From Streptomyces venezuelae (GTDB lineage Bacteria > Actinomycetota > Actinomycetes > Streptomycetales > Streptomycetaceae), in assembly GCF_008642355.1 (NCBI RefSeq), contig NZ_CP029193.1, positions 7,402,001 through 7,466,000 on the forward strand: a stretch of 64,000 nt of DNA. Direction: 5' to 3'. The notes beneath the pieces were generated by a model. That model worked only from the letters and a program-made list of their open reading frames with translations, was not told the origin of the DNA and made no database searches. Each line of letters starts with the position of its first letter. Position 1 is the stretch's first letter. The position numbers and the translations under genes are program-made. This document shows, in pieces, positions 8,901 through 17,026 of the stretch.

Positions 8901-9040
8901 CGGGGCGGGTCACGAGTTCCAGTGTCAAGCCCCGGCTCGCTGGACGGCACCCCGCTCCGTCGCGGGTGCCCCGGGTGACGACCCGCCCCGTGCGACGTGC
9001 ACGGGGAACGGCGGATCACCGGGTCGGCGAAACCCGGGGT
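8901..9040 (+). ncRNA. SAM-IV-like (S-adenosylmethionine) riboswitch
   Basis: The leader before the small gene at 9062 contains ordered blocks typical of the actinobacterial SAM-IV aptamer: GGTCACGAG, CAGTGTCAAGCCCCGGCT, CGCTGGACGGCACCCC, and GGGTGCCCCGGGTGACGACC. An 11-bp perfect stem (8901-8911 with 8980-8990) closes the core as P1. A further hairpin at 9019-9037 precedes the GGAGG at 9051. The match is from memory of the Rfam-type consensus, not from a covariance search. Binding of SAM would be expected to reduce expression of the downstream gene. Confidence 0.72.
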
Positions 9041-9061
9041 CCACGACTCCGGAGGCGCCCC

Positions 9062-9355
9062 ATGACGCATTCCCCCGCGCACGACAACCGTGACACCTCA
9101 ATCGACGTGCTCCTGTCCTCGTACGACGTCGCCGACGACGGCCGCATCGCTCTCCACGTGCTCGGCCCGACCCGTGGCGTTCCCGCGGTCCTGTGGACGC
9201 GCGACCCGCAGCACCTGCGCCGCGTGCTGCGCGACCACAAGGGCCTCGCCCAGTGGCAGCCCCACCGGAACGTGCTGAGGCTGCGGTGCGACACGGCGGG
9301 CACCACGCTGGTCGGCGTGGCCGCCGGGGCGGGCCACGAAGCCGCTCGCGGCTGA
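9062..9355 (+). CDS. 97-residue protein of unknown function under a riboswitch
   Basis: The ATG at 9062 follows a strong GGAGG (9051) and codes for 97 soluble residues, mixed alpha/beta in appearance, with SIDVLLSSYDVADDGRIALH and TRDPQHLRRVLRDHKG. No Cys cluster, membrane helix or known motif is visible. There is one Cys near the C-terminus. The gene is the only one behind the SAM-IV-like leader, which suggests a role tied to methionine or SAM supply, but no function is recognised. Confidence 0.78.
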   Translation: MTHSPAHDNRDTSIDVLLSSYDVADDGRIALHVLGPTRGVPAVLWTRDPQHLRRVLRDHKGLAQWQPHRNVLRLRCDTAGTTLVGVAAGAGHEAARG

Positions 9356-9378
9356 CCAAGATCACCGGTTCGTAGGAT
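9352..9378 (+). promoter_or_regulatory. possible promoter of the SDR gene
   Basis: CTGACC (9352-9357, overlapping the previous stop) and TAGGAT (9373-9378) resemble -35 and -10 boxes, with a rather short 15-base spacer. It lies 76 bases upstream of the SDR start. Confidence 0.3.
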
Positions 9379-9453
9379 GACGGCGGATCCGGGCGCGGGC
9401 GATCCCCGCGCCCGGACGGCGCGACAGTCAGCCACCCAGAGCCGGAGGTCCCC

Positions 9454-10185
9454 GTGCAGCACCACCCCGTCACCGTCGTCACCGGCGGAAGCCGCGGTAT
9501 CGGCGCCGCTGTCAGCGCCCGTCTCGCCGAGGACGGCCACGACGTCGTGATCGGCTACCGGTCGAACGCGGGCGCCGCCGAGGAGGCCGCCGCGGCGGTC
9601 CGCGCGGCGGGCCGCCGCTGTGTCACCGTCGAGGTCGACACCGCCGACGAAACCGACGTCGACCGTCTCTTCGACGCCGCCGCCGGGCTCGGCCCGGTCA
9701 CCGGGCTGGTCAACAACGCCGGGGTGAGCGGGCCTGTCGGGACCCTCGCCGACGCGGACGCCGAGGGCATGCGCCGGGCGCTCGAAGTGAACGTACTCGG
9801 TTATCTGCTCTGCGCCCGGCGGGCGGTACGGGACATGAAGGCCAACGGCGGCGGCGCCATCGTGAACGTCTCGTCCGCCGCCGCGACGCTCGGCGCTCCC
9901 GGCGAGTACGTCCACTACGCAGCCGCGAAGGGCGCCGTCGACACCATGACGGTCGGCCTGTCCAAGGAGGTCGCCGGGGACGGCATCCGCGTCAACGCCG
10001 TCGCCCCCGGCGTCATCTGGACCGAGTTCCACGCCGACCCGGAGCGCCCGGCGAAGCTCGCCGCGGGCATCCCGCTCGGACGTTCCGGCCAGCCGTCCGA
10101 GATCGCGGCGGCCGTCGCCTGGCTGCTCTCGGACGAGGCCTCGTACGCCACCGGCACCGTGCTCCGGGTCGCCGGCGGGCGCTGA
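9454..10185 (+). CDS. SDR family oxidoreductase
   Basis: The 243-residue short-chain dehydrogenase/reductase starts at GTG 9454 behind CCGGAGG. TGGSRGIGAAV is the NADP(H)-binding TGxxxGxG motif, NNAG occurs near residue 88, and the catalytic triad appears as Ser in VNVSSAAATL and YxxxK in YVHYAAAKGAV. The architecture is that of FabG-like enzymes that reduce 3-oxo or other ketone groups. It probably has its own promoter. Substrate unknown. Confidence 0.92.
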   Translation: MQHHPVTVVTGGSRGIGAAVSARLAEDGHDVVIGYRSNAGAAEEAAAAVRAAGRRCVTVEVDTADETDVDRLFDAAAGLGPVTGLVNNAGVSGPVGTLADADAEGMRRALEVNVLGYLLCARRAVRDMKANGGGAIVNVSSAAATLGAPGEYVHYAAAKGAVDTMTVGLSKEVAGDGIRVNAVAPGVIWTEFHADPERPAKLAAGIPLGRSGQPSEIAAAVAWLLSDEASYATGTVLRVAGGR

Positions 10186-10212
10186 CGCGCCCCGGTCGAC
10201 CGCTCGTACGAT
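10182..10212 (+). promoter_or_regulatory. probable leaderless promoter of the GNAT gene
   Basis: CTGACG (10182-10187, overlapping the SDR stop) and TACGAT (10207-10212) are separated by 19 bases. The ATG at 10219 follows the -10 by six bases, with no Shine-Dalgarno sequence, which fits a leaderless transcript starting at the initiation codon. Confidence 0.45.
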
Positions 10213-10218
10213 GGGCGC

Positions 10219-10773
10219 ATGATCAGTGGAGCGGTCGATCTCGCGCACGGCATACTCATCCGGCCCGTCACCCTCGACGACGCGGACGCGCTGGCCCGCG
10301 CCTACCGGCGCAACCGTGACCACCTCGGCCCCTGGGACCCGGACCGTCCCGCCGCCTTCTACACCCCGGAGGGGCAGGCCGAGCGGGTCCGCGTGCAGCT
10401 GGCGGACGGCCGGGCGGGCCGGTCCGCACACTGGGTCCTGGCGAGCGGCGCCGAGATCGTCGGCCACGCGGCCCTCTCGAACATCGTGCTCGGCCCGGCC
10501 CGCAGCGGGAACCTCGGCTACTGGATCGACGCCGAACACGTGGGCCGCGGCCTCGCCTCCGCCGCCACGCGGCACGTCTGCGCGGCGGCGGACACCCAAC
10601 TGGGCCTGCACCGCGTCGAGGCGGGCACCATGCTGCACAACACCGCGTCGCAGCGCGTGCTGAGGAAGTGCGGTTTCGAGGAGTACGGGCTCGCTCCGTC
10701 CCTCCTCTACCTGCACGGTGCCTGGCGCGACCACCGGCTCTTCCAGAAGATCCTCAACGACCGTCCTCTGTGA
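10219..10773 (+). CDS. GNAT family N-acetyltransferase (RimJ/RimL type)
   Basis: The 184-residue product starts with the RimJ-like pattern ILIRPVTLDDADAL and contains GYWIDAEHVGRGLASAA, whose GRGLAS loop binds the acetyl-CoA pyrophosphate. NTASQRVLRKCGFEEYG is the conserved C-terminal helix and strand. It should acetylate an amine, often a protein N-terminus or a small molecule. Its stop codon lies in the first unit of an 8-bp tandem repeat, so the repeat forms its 3' end. Confidence 0.9.
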   Translation: MISGAVDLAHGILIRPVTLDDADALARAYRRNRDHLGPWDPDRPAAFYTPEGQAERVRVQLADGRAGRSAHWVLASGAEIVGHAALSNIVLGPARSGNLGYWIDAEHVGRGLASAATRHVCAAADTQLGLHRVEAGTMLHNTASQRVLRKCGFEEYGLAPSLLYLHGAWRDHRLFQKILNDRPL

Positions 10774-10832
10774 CCCTGTGACCCTGTGACCCTGTGACCC
10801 TGTGACCCTGTGACCCTGTGCCCCTGTGAGCC
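10769..10832 (+). repeat. tandem repeat of the 8-bp unit TGTGACCC
   Basis: Six perfect copies begin at 10769, 10777, 10785, 10793, 10801 and 10809, followed by two degenerate copies (TGTGCCCC, TGTGAGCC). The first unit supplies the stop codon of the GNAT gene. The unit is not a multiple of three, so a change in copy number would leave the protein unchanged but alter the 3' untranslated region. Confidence 0.95.
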
Positions 10833-10887
10833 CGTGACCGCCGTGCAAGCTTCTGCGGCGCCTCCCGCTCGGTGCGAGACTGACGTG

Positions 10888-11172
10888 ATGACGCAGAGCG
10901 AGCGGCAGCGTGCGGAGCACACCGAGCGGCGCCTGGAAGAGACCATCCTGGAGTTGCTGGACCGCCGTGCGCCGGACGCCACGATCTGTCCCTCGGACGC
11001 CGCGCGGGCGGTCTACGAAGGGGATGACGACGGCTGGCGCGCGCTGATGGAGCCCGCCCGCCGCGCCGCCCGGAACCTGGTCGAGGCCGGCGAGGCGGAG
11101 ATCACGCAGGGCGGCGAGCCGGTCGACCCGGCGGAGGCCCGCGGCCCGATCCGCATCCGCCGGATGCGGTAG
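10888..11172 (+). CDS. DUF3253 family protein
   Basis: A 94-residue product with the family's pattern ILELLDRRAPDATICPSDAAR, then WRALMEPARRAARNLVEAGE and GPIRIRR at the end. The structure looks like a compact winged-helix fold that may bind nucleic acid. I chose the ATG at 10888; a GTG at 10885 is in frame. The upstream frame runs into the tandem repeat and is unlikely to be translated. Function of the family is unknown. Confidence 0.85.
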   Translation: MTQSERQRAEHTERRLEETILELLDRRAPDATICPSDAARAVYEGDDDGWRALMEPARRAARNLVEAGEAEITQGGEPVDPAEARGPIRIRRMR

Positions 11173-11298
11173 CACTCCGTTCACGTGCTGTGTCGCGCAC
11201 AACCATCGGTCGTTTCCGCGTGTCTCCGAGGCGAGTCACGTCCGTGCGCAGGGATTTCTCGGCCATTTCCGACCTCGTGCGCGCCCGAGGAGGAAACC

Positions 11299-11882
11299 GT
11301 GGGCATCCGCCGACCCGCCATGTCGACCGCCGTGGTCGCGACCCTGACCGGTTCGCTCGGCGTACCGGTTCTGGCGGGCACCGCGTCCGCGAGGACCGCG
11401 TCCGCGAAGGCCGTCTCCGATCGGGGCGCCGCCTCGTACGGGAGGACTTCGACGGCGACGGATACCCCGACCTCGCCGTCGGCGTCCCCGGCGAGGCGAT
11501 CGGCTCGAAGGCGAAGGCCGGCGCCGTGGTGCTGCTCAAGGGCGACAAGGACGGGCTCACCGGCAAGGGGGCGCGGGCATTCCACCAGGACACGGCGGAC
11601 GTCCCGGGTGCGGCGGAGCCCGGTGACGTGTTCGGCGGCTCGGTACGGCTGCTCGATGTGACCCGTGACGGCAGGGCGGACCTGGTCGCGGGCGCGCCGG
11701 GCGAGGACTTGGGTGCCGTCAGGAACGGTGGCGCGGTGTGGCTGCTGCGCGGCGCCGCCGCCGGTCTGACGGCGTCCCGGTCGTCCGCGCAGAACCCGAC
11801 GGACATCGGGGCACCTGCGGCCAAGGCGCTGTTCGGCCTGAACCCGAGCGGGCACAACGGCTCGGGAACGGTGATCCCCTAG
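11299..11882 (+). pseudogene. FG-GAP (integrin-alpha-like) secreted protein, frameshifted and truncated
   Basis: A GTG at 11299 behind GAGGAGGAAA opens a signal peptide (VGIRRPAMSTAVVATLTGS..., Ala-rich cleavage region). This frame is lost at the GGG run 11440-11442. One base more there would join it to the second frame, EDFDGDGYPDLAVGVPGE, which continues with two FG-GAP repeats including Ca-binding DxDxDG-like loops. The frame ends at 11882 after about 2.5 repeats, while intact relatives are much longer with 5-7 repeats. The stop overlaps the stop of the convergent amidohydrolase. Frameshift plus loss of the C-terminal repeats indicates a decayed gene; a sequencing error could explain the shift but not the truncation. 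Confidence 0.75.
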
Positions 11883-13450
11883 GGGCGGCGCCCCGGGCGG
11901 CGGGCCGTGCGGTCCGGGTCCGGGTCCACGCGCTGGATCCGGGCCCGCCGCACGACCTCGGGCCCCGTCTCGGCGGCCTCGCGGACCAGTGCACGCCCGT
12001 CCCAGTCGGTGGGCCAGCCGTGCCACAGGCGCAGCCTGCCGTCCACGAAGACCGCGCTGATCTGGTCGCGGCCGGCCAGTCGGACCAACTCCCACGACAG
12101 GTCGTACGACGGCGTGAGCTCGGGTACGTCGAGGTCGACGAGGAGGAAGTCGGCCGCCTTGCCGACGGCGATCTCGCCCGTCACCCCGCCGAGCCCGACG
12201 GCGTCGGCGCTCAGCGAGGTGGCGTGCGTGAGCCACACCCGGCCCGCGCCGCAGGCGGAGTCCCCGGCCATCAGGCCGTACGACAGCCGCTGGGCGCTCT
12301 CCGCCGCGTCGACCAGGCGGAACCCGTTGCCGCGGGTGCCGTCGGTGCCGGTGCCGAAGCGGATGCCCATGGTGTGCCACATGAGGGCGTGCGCGACGGC
12401 GTTGCCCTTCCACGCGCTGGCCACCGGGTTGTAACTGACCGCGGCGCCGGTGTCGGCGAGCATGCGCATCTCGTCGGGGGTGAGCAGGGTGGCGTGGGAG
12501 CCGAGGGTGTGCGCGTTGAGGGCGCCGATGTGGTGCAGGTACGACAACGGGCGTCGGCCCACGCTCTTGAGGGAGCGTTCGACGGAGGCCAGGTGTTCGT
12601 TGACGTGGACCTGGAAGACCGCGTCGGCGTCCGCGCACAGCTCGGCGGTCCTCTTCAGCACCTCGGCGGTGGCGTCCTCCGGCACGGGTATCGCCAGTGA
12701 GGGATGGATCAGCCGGGAGTCCTGGAACCGCTCCAAATGCTCCTTGCCGCCCTTGCCGTCGGAGACGACCTTGGACAGCACACAGCGCAGCCCGGCCTCC
12801 TCGGCGGCCTCGGCGATGACGCCCACGTCGACGGGCGCGCGGGTGCCGGCGTCGGCGGCGGTGGTGAACCCGCCGCGCAGCGCCTCCAGGGCGGCGAGCT
12901 TCGCCGAGAGGTGCGCCGTCTTCTCGTCCAGGGCGTGTTCCAGGGGCTCCCAGACGGTCTTGAAGATCTCCGACGGCTGCCCGAACGCCTGCGCCTTGCC
13001 GAAGCTCTGCGTCAGGTGGTGGTGTGCGTCCACGAAGCCGGGCATGAGCAAGTGGCCCTTGAGGCGCACCTTCTTGGCGCTCCGGTGCGCGTCGGCGAGC
13101 TCGCGGACCGGCCCGACGGCCCGGAACGTACCGCCCTGGACGAGCACCGCACGGTCCTTGACGGGGCCTTCGGGGAGCAGGACGACGTCGGGTACGAGCA
13201 GCAGTCGACGGGCGCGGAAGTCCTCCGGACCGAAGGAGCCGCGGCCGTCGCGGCCATCGCGACCATCGTGCTCGGCTGCGGCCGCAGGCGTCGCGCCGCC
13301 CGCACCGAGGAAGCCACCGGTGCCGGCGAGCCCGGCACCGACGACGAAACGGCGACGTCCCACGCCGCGTGACCCGTCGGCGCCACCACCGCCACCGACA
13401 CCGCCACCGACGCCGAAGTCGGGGCCCTCGTCCGCGTACTCGTTCTCCAC
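11879..13450 (-). CDS. amidohydrolase family protein (exported)
   Basis: I chose the GTG at 13450 (AAAGGAG eight bases upstream), giving 523 residues. A twin-arginine-like segment RRFVVGAGLAGTGG and an Ala-rich region near residues 35-65 suggest export. The catalytic core shows the metal-binding DAHHHLTQS motif, HVNEH, SHATLL and a late TDGT, the His/Asp pattern of the ATZ/TRZ-type hydrolases and deaminases. The substrate is probably a nitrogen heterocycle or imidazolone-like ring, but this is not fixed. It is divergent from a GntR regulator, which is the likely controller. Confidence 0.88.
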   Translation of the reverse strand: MENEYADEGPDFGVGGGVGGGGGADGSRGVGRRRFVVGAGLAGTGGFLGAGGATPAAAAEHDGRDGRDGRGSFGPEDFRARRLLLVPDVVLLPEGPVKDRAVLVQGGTFRAVGPVRELADAHRSAKKVRLKGHLLMPGFVDAHHHLTQSFGKAQAFGQPSEIFKTVWEPLEHALDEKTAHLSAKLAALEALRGGFTTAADAGTRAPVDVGVIAEAAEEAGLRCVLSKVVSDGKGGKEHLERFQDSRLIHPSLAIPVPEDATAEVLKRTAELCADADAVFQVHVNEHLASVERSLKSVGRRPLSYLHHIGALNAHTLGSHATLLTPDEMRMLADTGAAVSYNPVASAWKGNAVAHALMWHTMGIRFGTGTDGTRGNGFRLVDAAESAQRLSYGLMAGDSACGAGRVWLTHATSLSADAVGLGGVTGEIAVGKAADFLLVDLDVPELTPSYDLSWELVRLAGRDQISAVFVDGRLRLWHGWPTDWDGRALVREAAETGPEVVRRARIQRVDPDPDRTARRPGRRP

Positions 13451-13704
13451 CGCACGCTCCTTTGGCGTTGCACAGGGAAAGCCCGGCCGCACGGGGCGGC
13501 CGGGCCGGGGCGGCCGACCTTAGGGGAGTCCATCAGGCGGAACAAGGGTTTCGGCAAATGGAAAGGGGAGGAAGGGGTTCGGGTCGGCGGGGGAGGTGGC
13601 GGAACTGGTCCGCGCACCCCGCCTCACCGCAGGCCACGACCGTTGTCGCAGGTCAGGCCAGGTGGCGTAACTCCACGGAAACGTTGGCGCCCTAGTTTCG
13701 ACAG

Positions 13705-14493
13705 ATGTCAGGTCCCATGAACCCCCCGTCCACCGGGCAGGCGCCACAGACACCGCGGAACCGGCAGCGGACCCGGGCGGACCGTGCCCGGCAGGTCGCC
13801 GAGGTGTTGCGCCGTCAGATCGCCTCCGGGTCCTTCACGTCGGGCATGCTGCCGGACGAGCGGACGCTGATCGCCGACTTCGCGGTCTCGCGCAACACCG
13901 TGCGCGAGGCGTTGGGCGTCCTGCGCGGCGAAGGCGTGGTCGAGCGGCGCCAGGGCGTCGGCACGGTGATCGTACGGCGGCCCTTCGAGCACACCCTGGA
14001 ACGGCTGACCGGCCTCGCGGAGACGCTGGGCACGCACGGCGAGGTGGTCAACCAGGTGCGGGTCGCGGGCCTGGTGCGGCCGCCCGGCGACGTGGCACGC
14101 AAGCTGGACGTCCCCGTCGGCGGCCGGGTGGTCCACATCGAGCGGCTGCGGCTCCTGGACGGCGTGCCGCTCTCCCTCGACCTGACCTACCTGGCCGCGG
14201 ACATCGGGGAGCCGCTGCTCACCGCCGACCTGGCGGGGCGGGACCTGTTCGGGCTCATCGAGCAGTCCATCGGCGCCCGGCTCGGCTCGGCGAGCGTCAC
14301 CATGCACGCGGTGGGCGGCGACCCGCACACGTGCGCGCTGCTCGACATCCCGGCCGGTTCGGCACTGTTCACCGTCGAACGCCTGACGAGGCTGCCGGAC
14401 GGGCGGCCGGTGGACCTGGAGTTCCTGCGCATCCGCGGCGACCGGCTGGCTTTCCGGGCCGAACTGGTCCGGGCGGGAGGCGGCGCGCGATGA
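13705..14493 (+). CDS. GntR family transcriptional regulator (HutC subfamily)
   Basis: The 262-residue product has an N-terminal winged helix (about residues 25-95, FAVSRNTVREALGVLRGEG) and a UTRA ligand-binding domain (residues 105-255). The upstream CCCTAGTTTCGACAG leaves only about seven bases between a TAGTTT -10-like box and the ATG, so the message may be leaderless. It is divergent from the amidohydrolase and coupled to an MFS transporter, so it probably senses a compound moved or degraded by these two. Confidence 0.9.
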   Translation: MSGPMNPPSTGQAPQTPRNRQRTRADRARQVAEVLRRQIASGSFTSGMLPDERTLIADFAVSRNTVREALGVLRGEGVVERRQGVGTVIVRRPFEHTLERLTGLAETLGTHGEVVNQVRVAGLVRPPGDVARKLDVPVGGRVVHIERLRLLDGVPLSLDLTYLAADIGEPLLTADLAGRDLFGLIEQSIGARLGSASVTMHAVGGDPHTCALLDIPAGSALFTVERLTRLPDGRPVDLEFLRIRGDRLAFRAELVRAGGGAR

Positions 14494-16067
14494 ACCCCGG
14501 CCGCAGGATCACGCCCACGTACGGGAAGGCGCTCCCTCGCGAGCCTCCTTGCGGCGTCCGGGCCCTCGAATCCCCGGCGCCCGAGCCCGACGGACCCGGC
14601 CCCGGCCCGCTGACCGTCGCCGTGCTCTGCCTGTGCGTCACCCTGGTCGTCGGCATGGTCTCCGCCGTGAACCTCGCCGTCCCCGCGCTGTCGCGGAGCG
14701 CCCTGCGCCCGTCGGCGGAGTCGGTGCTGTGGGTGGTCGACGGCTACGTCGTGGTCTTCGCCTGTCTGCTCATCCCGGGCGGCGCGCTCGCCGACCGGCT
14801 CGGCCGCAAACGGGTGTTGGCGGCCGGTATGGGCCTGTTCACCGCCGGCTGCGCGCTGTGCGCGGTGGCGCCGGGAGTCGGCGTGGTGATCGCGGGGCGG
14901 GTGGTGAGCGGTGTCGGTGCCGCCGCGGTGCTGCCGACGACGCTCGCCCTGATGGTGGGCGGAGCACCGTCCCACCGTCGGCCGCGGCTGGTCGCGCTGT
15001 GGGCGTCGATGACGGGTCTGGCGGCCGTGCTGGGCAACGTCGGCGGTGGCGCGGCGCTCCAACTCGGTTCGTGGCGCGCGCTGTTCTGGAGCGTGGTGCC
15101 GCTGTCCGTCGTGGCACTCGTCCTGGTGCTGGTGTTCTCCCCGGCGCCCCCACGGCACGACCGTCCGGTGTCGGTGGTGTCGGCGGGCCTGCTGACGGCC
15201 GGGTTCCTCGCCCTCCTGTCGGGCATCGTGTCCGGTCCCGGGGCGGGTTGGGGCAGCGCACGGGTGCTGGCCGGGTTCGCGGCGGCGGTGGTGCTGCTGA
15301 CGCTCTGGGCGGTCCGTGAGCTGCGGCGCGAGCACCCCATGCTGGACCCCAGGCTGTTCGCCGTGCCCGTGGTGCGGGCGGGCGCGGTCGGCATGGCGCT
15401 GGTGTTCCTGGGGATGTTCGGCCTGTTCTACGTCAACGGGCAGTACTTGCAGTACGCCATGGGCTACTCGCCGCTGGGGGCGGGGGTGCGGTTGCTGCCG
15501 ATGGCGGCGGCGCTGCTGCTCGCGCCGCGCTGCGCGGTGGCCCTGGAGAGGCGCGCCGGCCCGCGGTCGACGCTCGGGTCGGGGCTCGCGGTGCTGGCGG
15601 CCGGTCTCGGTACGGTCTCGTTGGTCGGCCCGAGCACCCCGTACCCCTTGTATGCGCTCGGGGCGACCCTCACCGCCGTCGGATGCGGCCTGGCGACGCC
15701 GCTGTTGTCGCACGGCATGATGTCCGCGCTGCCCGCGCACCGGGCAGGAGTCGGCTCGGGCCTGCAGAGCCTGGCGAGGGAGTTGGGCAGCGCGCTGGGC
15801 GTGGCGGTCAGCGGCAGCGTGGTGACGCAGACGTTCATCGCGGGCCTCCCGGCCCCGTTGCGAGGTCCCGACGCGCCCACCACTGTCCCGGCGGCGGAAC
15901 AGGCGCTTTCCGCACAGGAGTTGGCCTCCGCGGGGCTTCGAGACGCGGTCGTCGCCGACTTCACCGTCGCACTGGACACCGCGATGCGGGTGCTGGCCGT
16001 GCTGGTGGTGGCGGTCGGCGCGCTGGTCGTCGCGTGGTACCCGGTCAGACGCGGTCGTGGAGAGTGA
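14490..16067 (+). CDS. MFS transporter, DHA2 (14-helix) type
   Basis: The ATG at 14490 overlaps the GntR stop (ATGA) and gives 525 residues. There are about 14 hydrophobic segments. Motif A appears as GALADRLGRKRVL and motif C-like residues occur around GVGAAAVLPTTLAL. This is the architecture of proton-driven drug/metabolite exporters. Translational coupling to a GntR/UTRA regulator argues that it exports, or imports, the regulator's ligand. The C-terminal 23 bases overlap the convergent VOC gene. Confidence 0.9.
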   Translation: MNPGRRITPTYGKALPREPPCGVRALESPAPEPDGPGPGPLTVAVLCLCVTLVVGMVSAVNLAVPALSRSALRPSAESVLWVVDGYVVVFACLLIPGGALADRLGRKRVLAAGMGLFTAGCALCAVAPGVGVVIAGRVVSGVGAAAVLPTTLALMVGGAPSHRRPRLVALWASMTGLAAVLGNVGGGAALQLGSWRALFWSVVPLSVVALVLVLVFSPAPPRHDRPVSVVSAGLLTAGFLALLSGIVSGPGAGWGSARVLAGFAAAVVLLTLWAVRELRREHPMLDPRLFAVPVVRAGAVGMALVFLGMFGLFYVNGQYLQYAMGYSPLGAGVRLLPMAAALLLAPRCAVALERRAGPRSTLGSGLAVLAAGLGTVSLVGPSTPYPLYALGATLTAVGCGLATPLLSHGMMSALPAHRAGVGSGLQSLARELGSALGVAVSGSVVTQTFIAGLPAPLRGPDAPTTVPAAEQALSAQELASAGLRDAVVADFTVALDTAMRVLAVLVVAVGALVVAWYPVRRGRGE

Positions 16068-16413
16068 TCCGGTAACCGTCGGGGTCGGCGAAGGTGAACG
16101 TCCGGCCGAAGGGTCCGTCGATCGGCGCGGACACGATGGTGTGACCGTCGGCGGCGAGGGCGTCGTGGATGGCCTGGACGTCGGTGGCGTGGAGCCAGAT
16201 CGCCGCGCCGATGCCGGGCTGTGGGACGGAGGAGAGATCGGTGCCGGGGACGACCTCGCGGAGTGCGAACGCGATGGGCTTCGTCTCGAAGACGACGGCG
16301 TGCGGAGGTCCGGTCTGCGAGCGGACGAGGCCGAGGTACTGCTCGTAGAACGCCTGGGAAGCGGCGAGGTCGCGCGCCTGGAGCGAGATGAAGTCGGGAC
16401 CGGTGACGGGCAT
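16045..16413 (-). CDS. VOC family protein (glyoxalase/bleomycin-resistance fold)
   Basis: The 122-residue product has the paired beta-alpha-beta-beta-beta modules: FISLQARDLAASQAFYEQYLG at the start (metal or substrate side) and AIWLHATDVQAIHDAL, then FTFADPDGYRITLHD at the end. His and Glu positions suit a metal-dependent or ligand-sequestering member. The gene is divergent from a MarR regulator across two operator palindromes, so it is very likely induced by that regulator's signal, perhaps an electrophile or quinone. Confidence 0.9.
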   Translation of the reverse strand: MPVTGPDFISLQARDLAASQAFYEQYLGLVRSQTGPPHAVVFETKPIAFALREVVPGTDLSSVPQPGIGAAIWLHATDVQAIHDALAADGHTIVSAPIDGPFGRTFTFADPDGYRITLHDRV

Positions 16414-16450
16414 GGTGGTGCTCCTTGCCTTCGTGCCGAAGTGCTGCCTT

Positions 16451-16468
16451 GTGTCAGATTACTGACAC
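16451..16468 (+). promoter_or_regulatory. MarR operator palindrome 1
   Basis: GTGTCAG-ATTA-CTGACAC is a perfect inverted repeat with seven-base arms, centred between the divergent VOC and MarR genes. It shares arm sequence with the second palindrome 27 bases downstream. Confidence 0.8.
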
Positions 16469-16477
16469 GTCGAAGGT

Positions 16478-16495
16478 ATGTCAGAATACTGACAT
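16478..16495 (+). promoter_or_regulatory. MarR operator palindrome 2, overlapping the marR start codon
   Basis: ATGTCAG-AATA-CTGACAT is a perfect inverted repeat whose right end includes the first two bases of the MarR ATG (16494). Binding here would block transcription and leaderless translation start of the regulator itself, so autoregulation is strongly suggested. Confidence 0.8.
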
Positions 16496-16952
16496 GAGTC
16501 AAAAGGGCGCCGGTATCGACCTGGACCAGTCGCTGGGCTACCTGCTGAAGGAGGCGTCGAGCGCGCTGCGCGCCGCCATGGAGGAGGTGCTGAGGCCGCT
16601 CGGGATGAGCGTCACGCACTACTCCTGCCTCGAACTGCTGGCCCAGCGGCCGGGCCTGTCGAACTCCGAGCTCGCGCGCGGCGCCTTCGTGACCCGGCAG
16701 ACGATGAACGTGCTGCTCCAGGCACTGGAGCGAGACGGCCATGTGACCAGGCCCGCGGAGGCCCCCGTCGGCAAGGCCCTCCCCGCGCGCCTCACGCCGA
16801 GCGGCCGGCAGAGCCTGGAGAAGGCGACCGCGGCGGTCCGGTCCGTCGAGCTGAGAATGCTGTCGGGTATGTCCGGTGCCGAACAGGAGGCCGCGTTCCG
16901 GAGCCTGAAGAGCATGGTGCGTTCCCTGCGTACCGGTGACGGCGACGCGTAG
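16494..16952 (+). CDS. MarR family transcriptional regulator
   Basis: A 152-residue winged-helix protein with LSNSELARGAFVTRQTMNVLLQAL as recognition region and the wing around KALPARLTPSGR. The ATG at 16494 lies in operator 2; a longer frame to 16425 would run through both operators and is rejected. It probably represses itself and the divergent VOC gene and dissociates on binding a phenolic or oxidising signal. Confidence 0.92.
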   Translation: MSQKGAGIDLDQSLGYLLKEASSALRAAMEEVLRPLGMSVTHYSCLELLAQRPGLSNSELARGAFVTRQTMNVLLQALERDGHVTRPAEAPVGKALPARLTPSGRQSLEKATAAVRSVELRMLSGMSGAEQEAAFRSLKSMVRSLRTGDGDA

Positions 16953-17026
16953 CCTTGTCCGGTCTGACGCCTCCTTGTCATTTCCGTCCCTTGACGCCCT
17001 CCCGGCCGCTGTAGCACGCTGCCGCG

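Noticed and set aside
10769..10832. CRISPR or attachment site at the TGTGACCC array
   Set aside because: Units are contiguous with no spacers; this is a simple tandem repeat.
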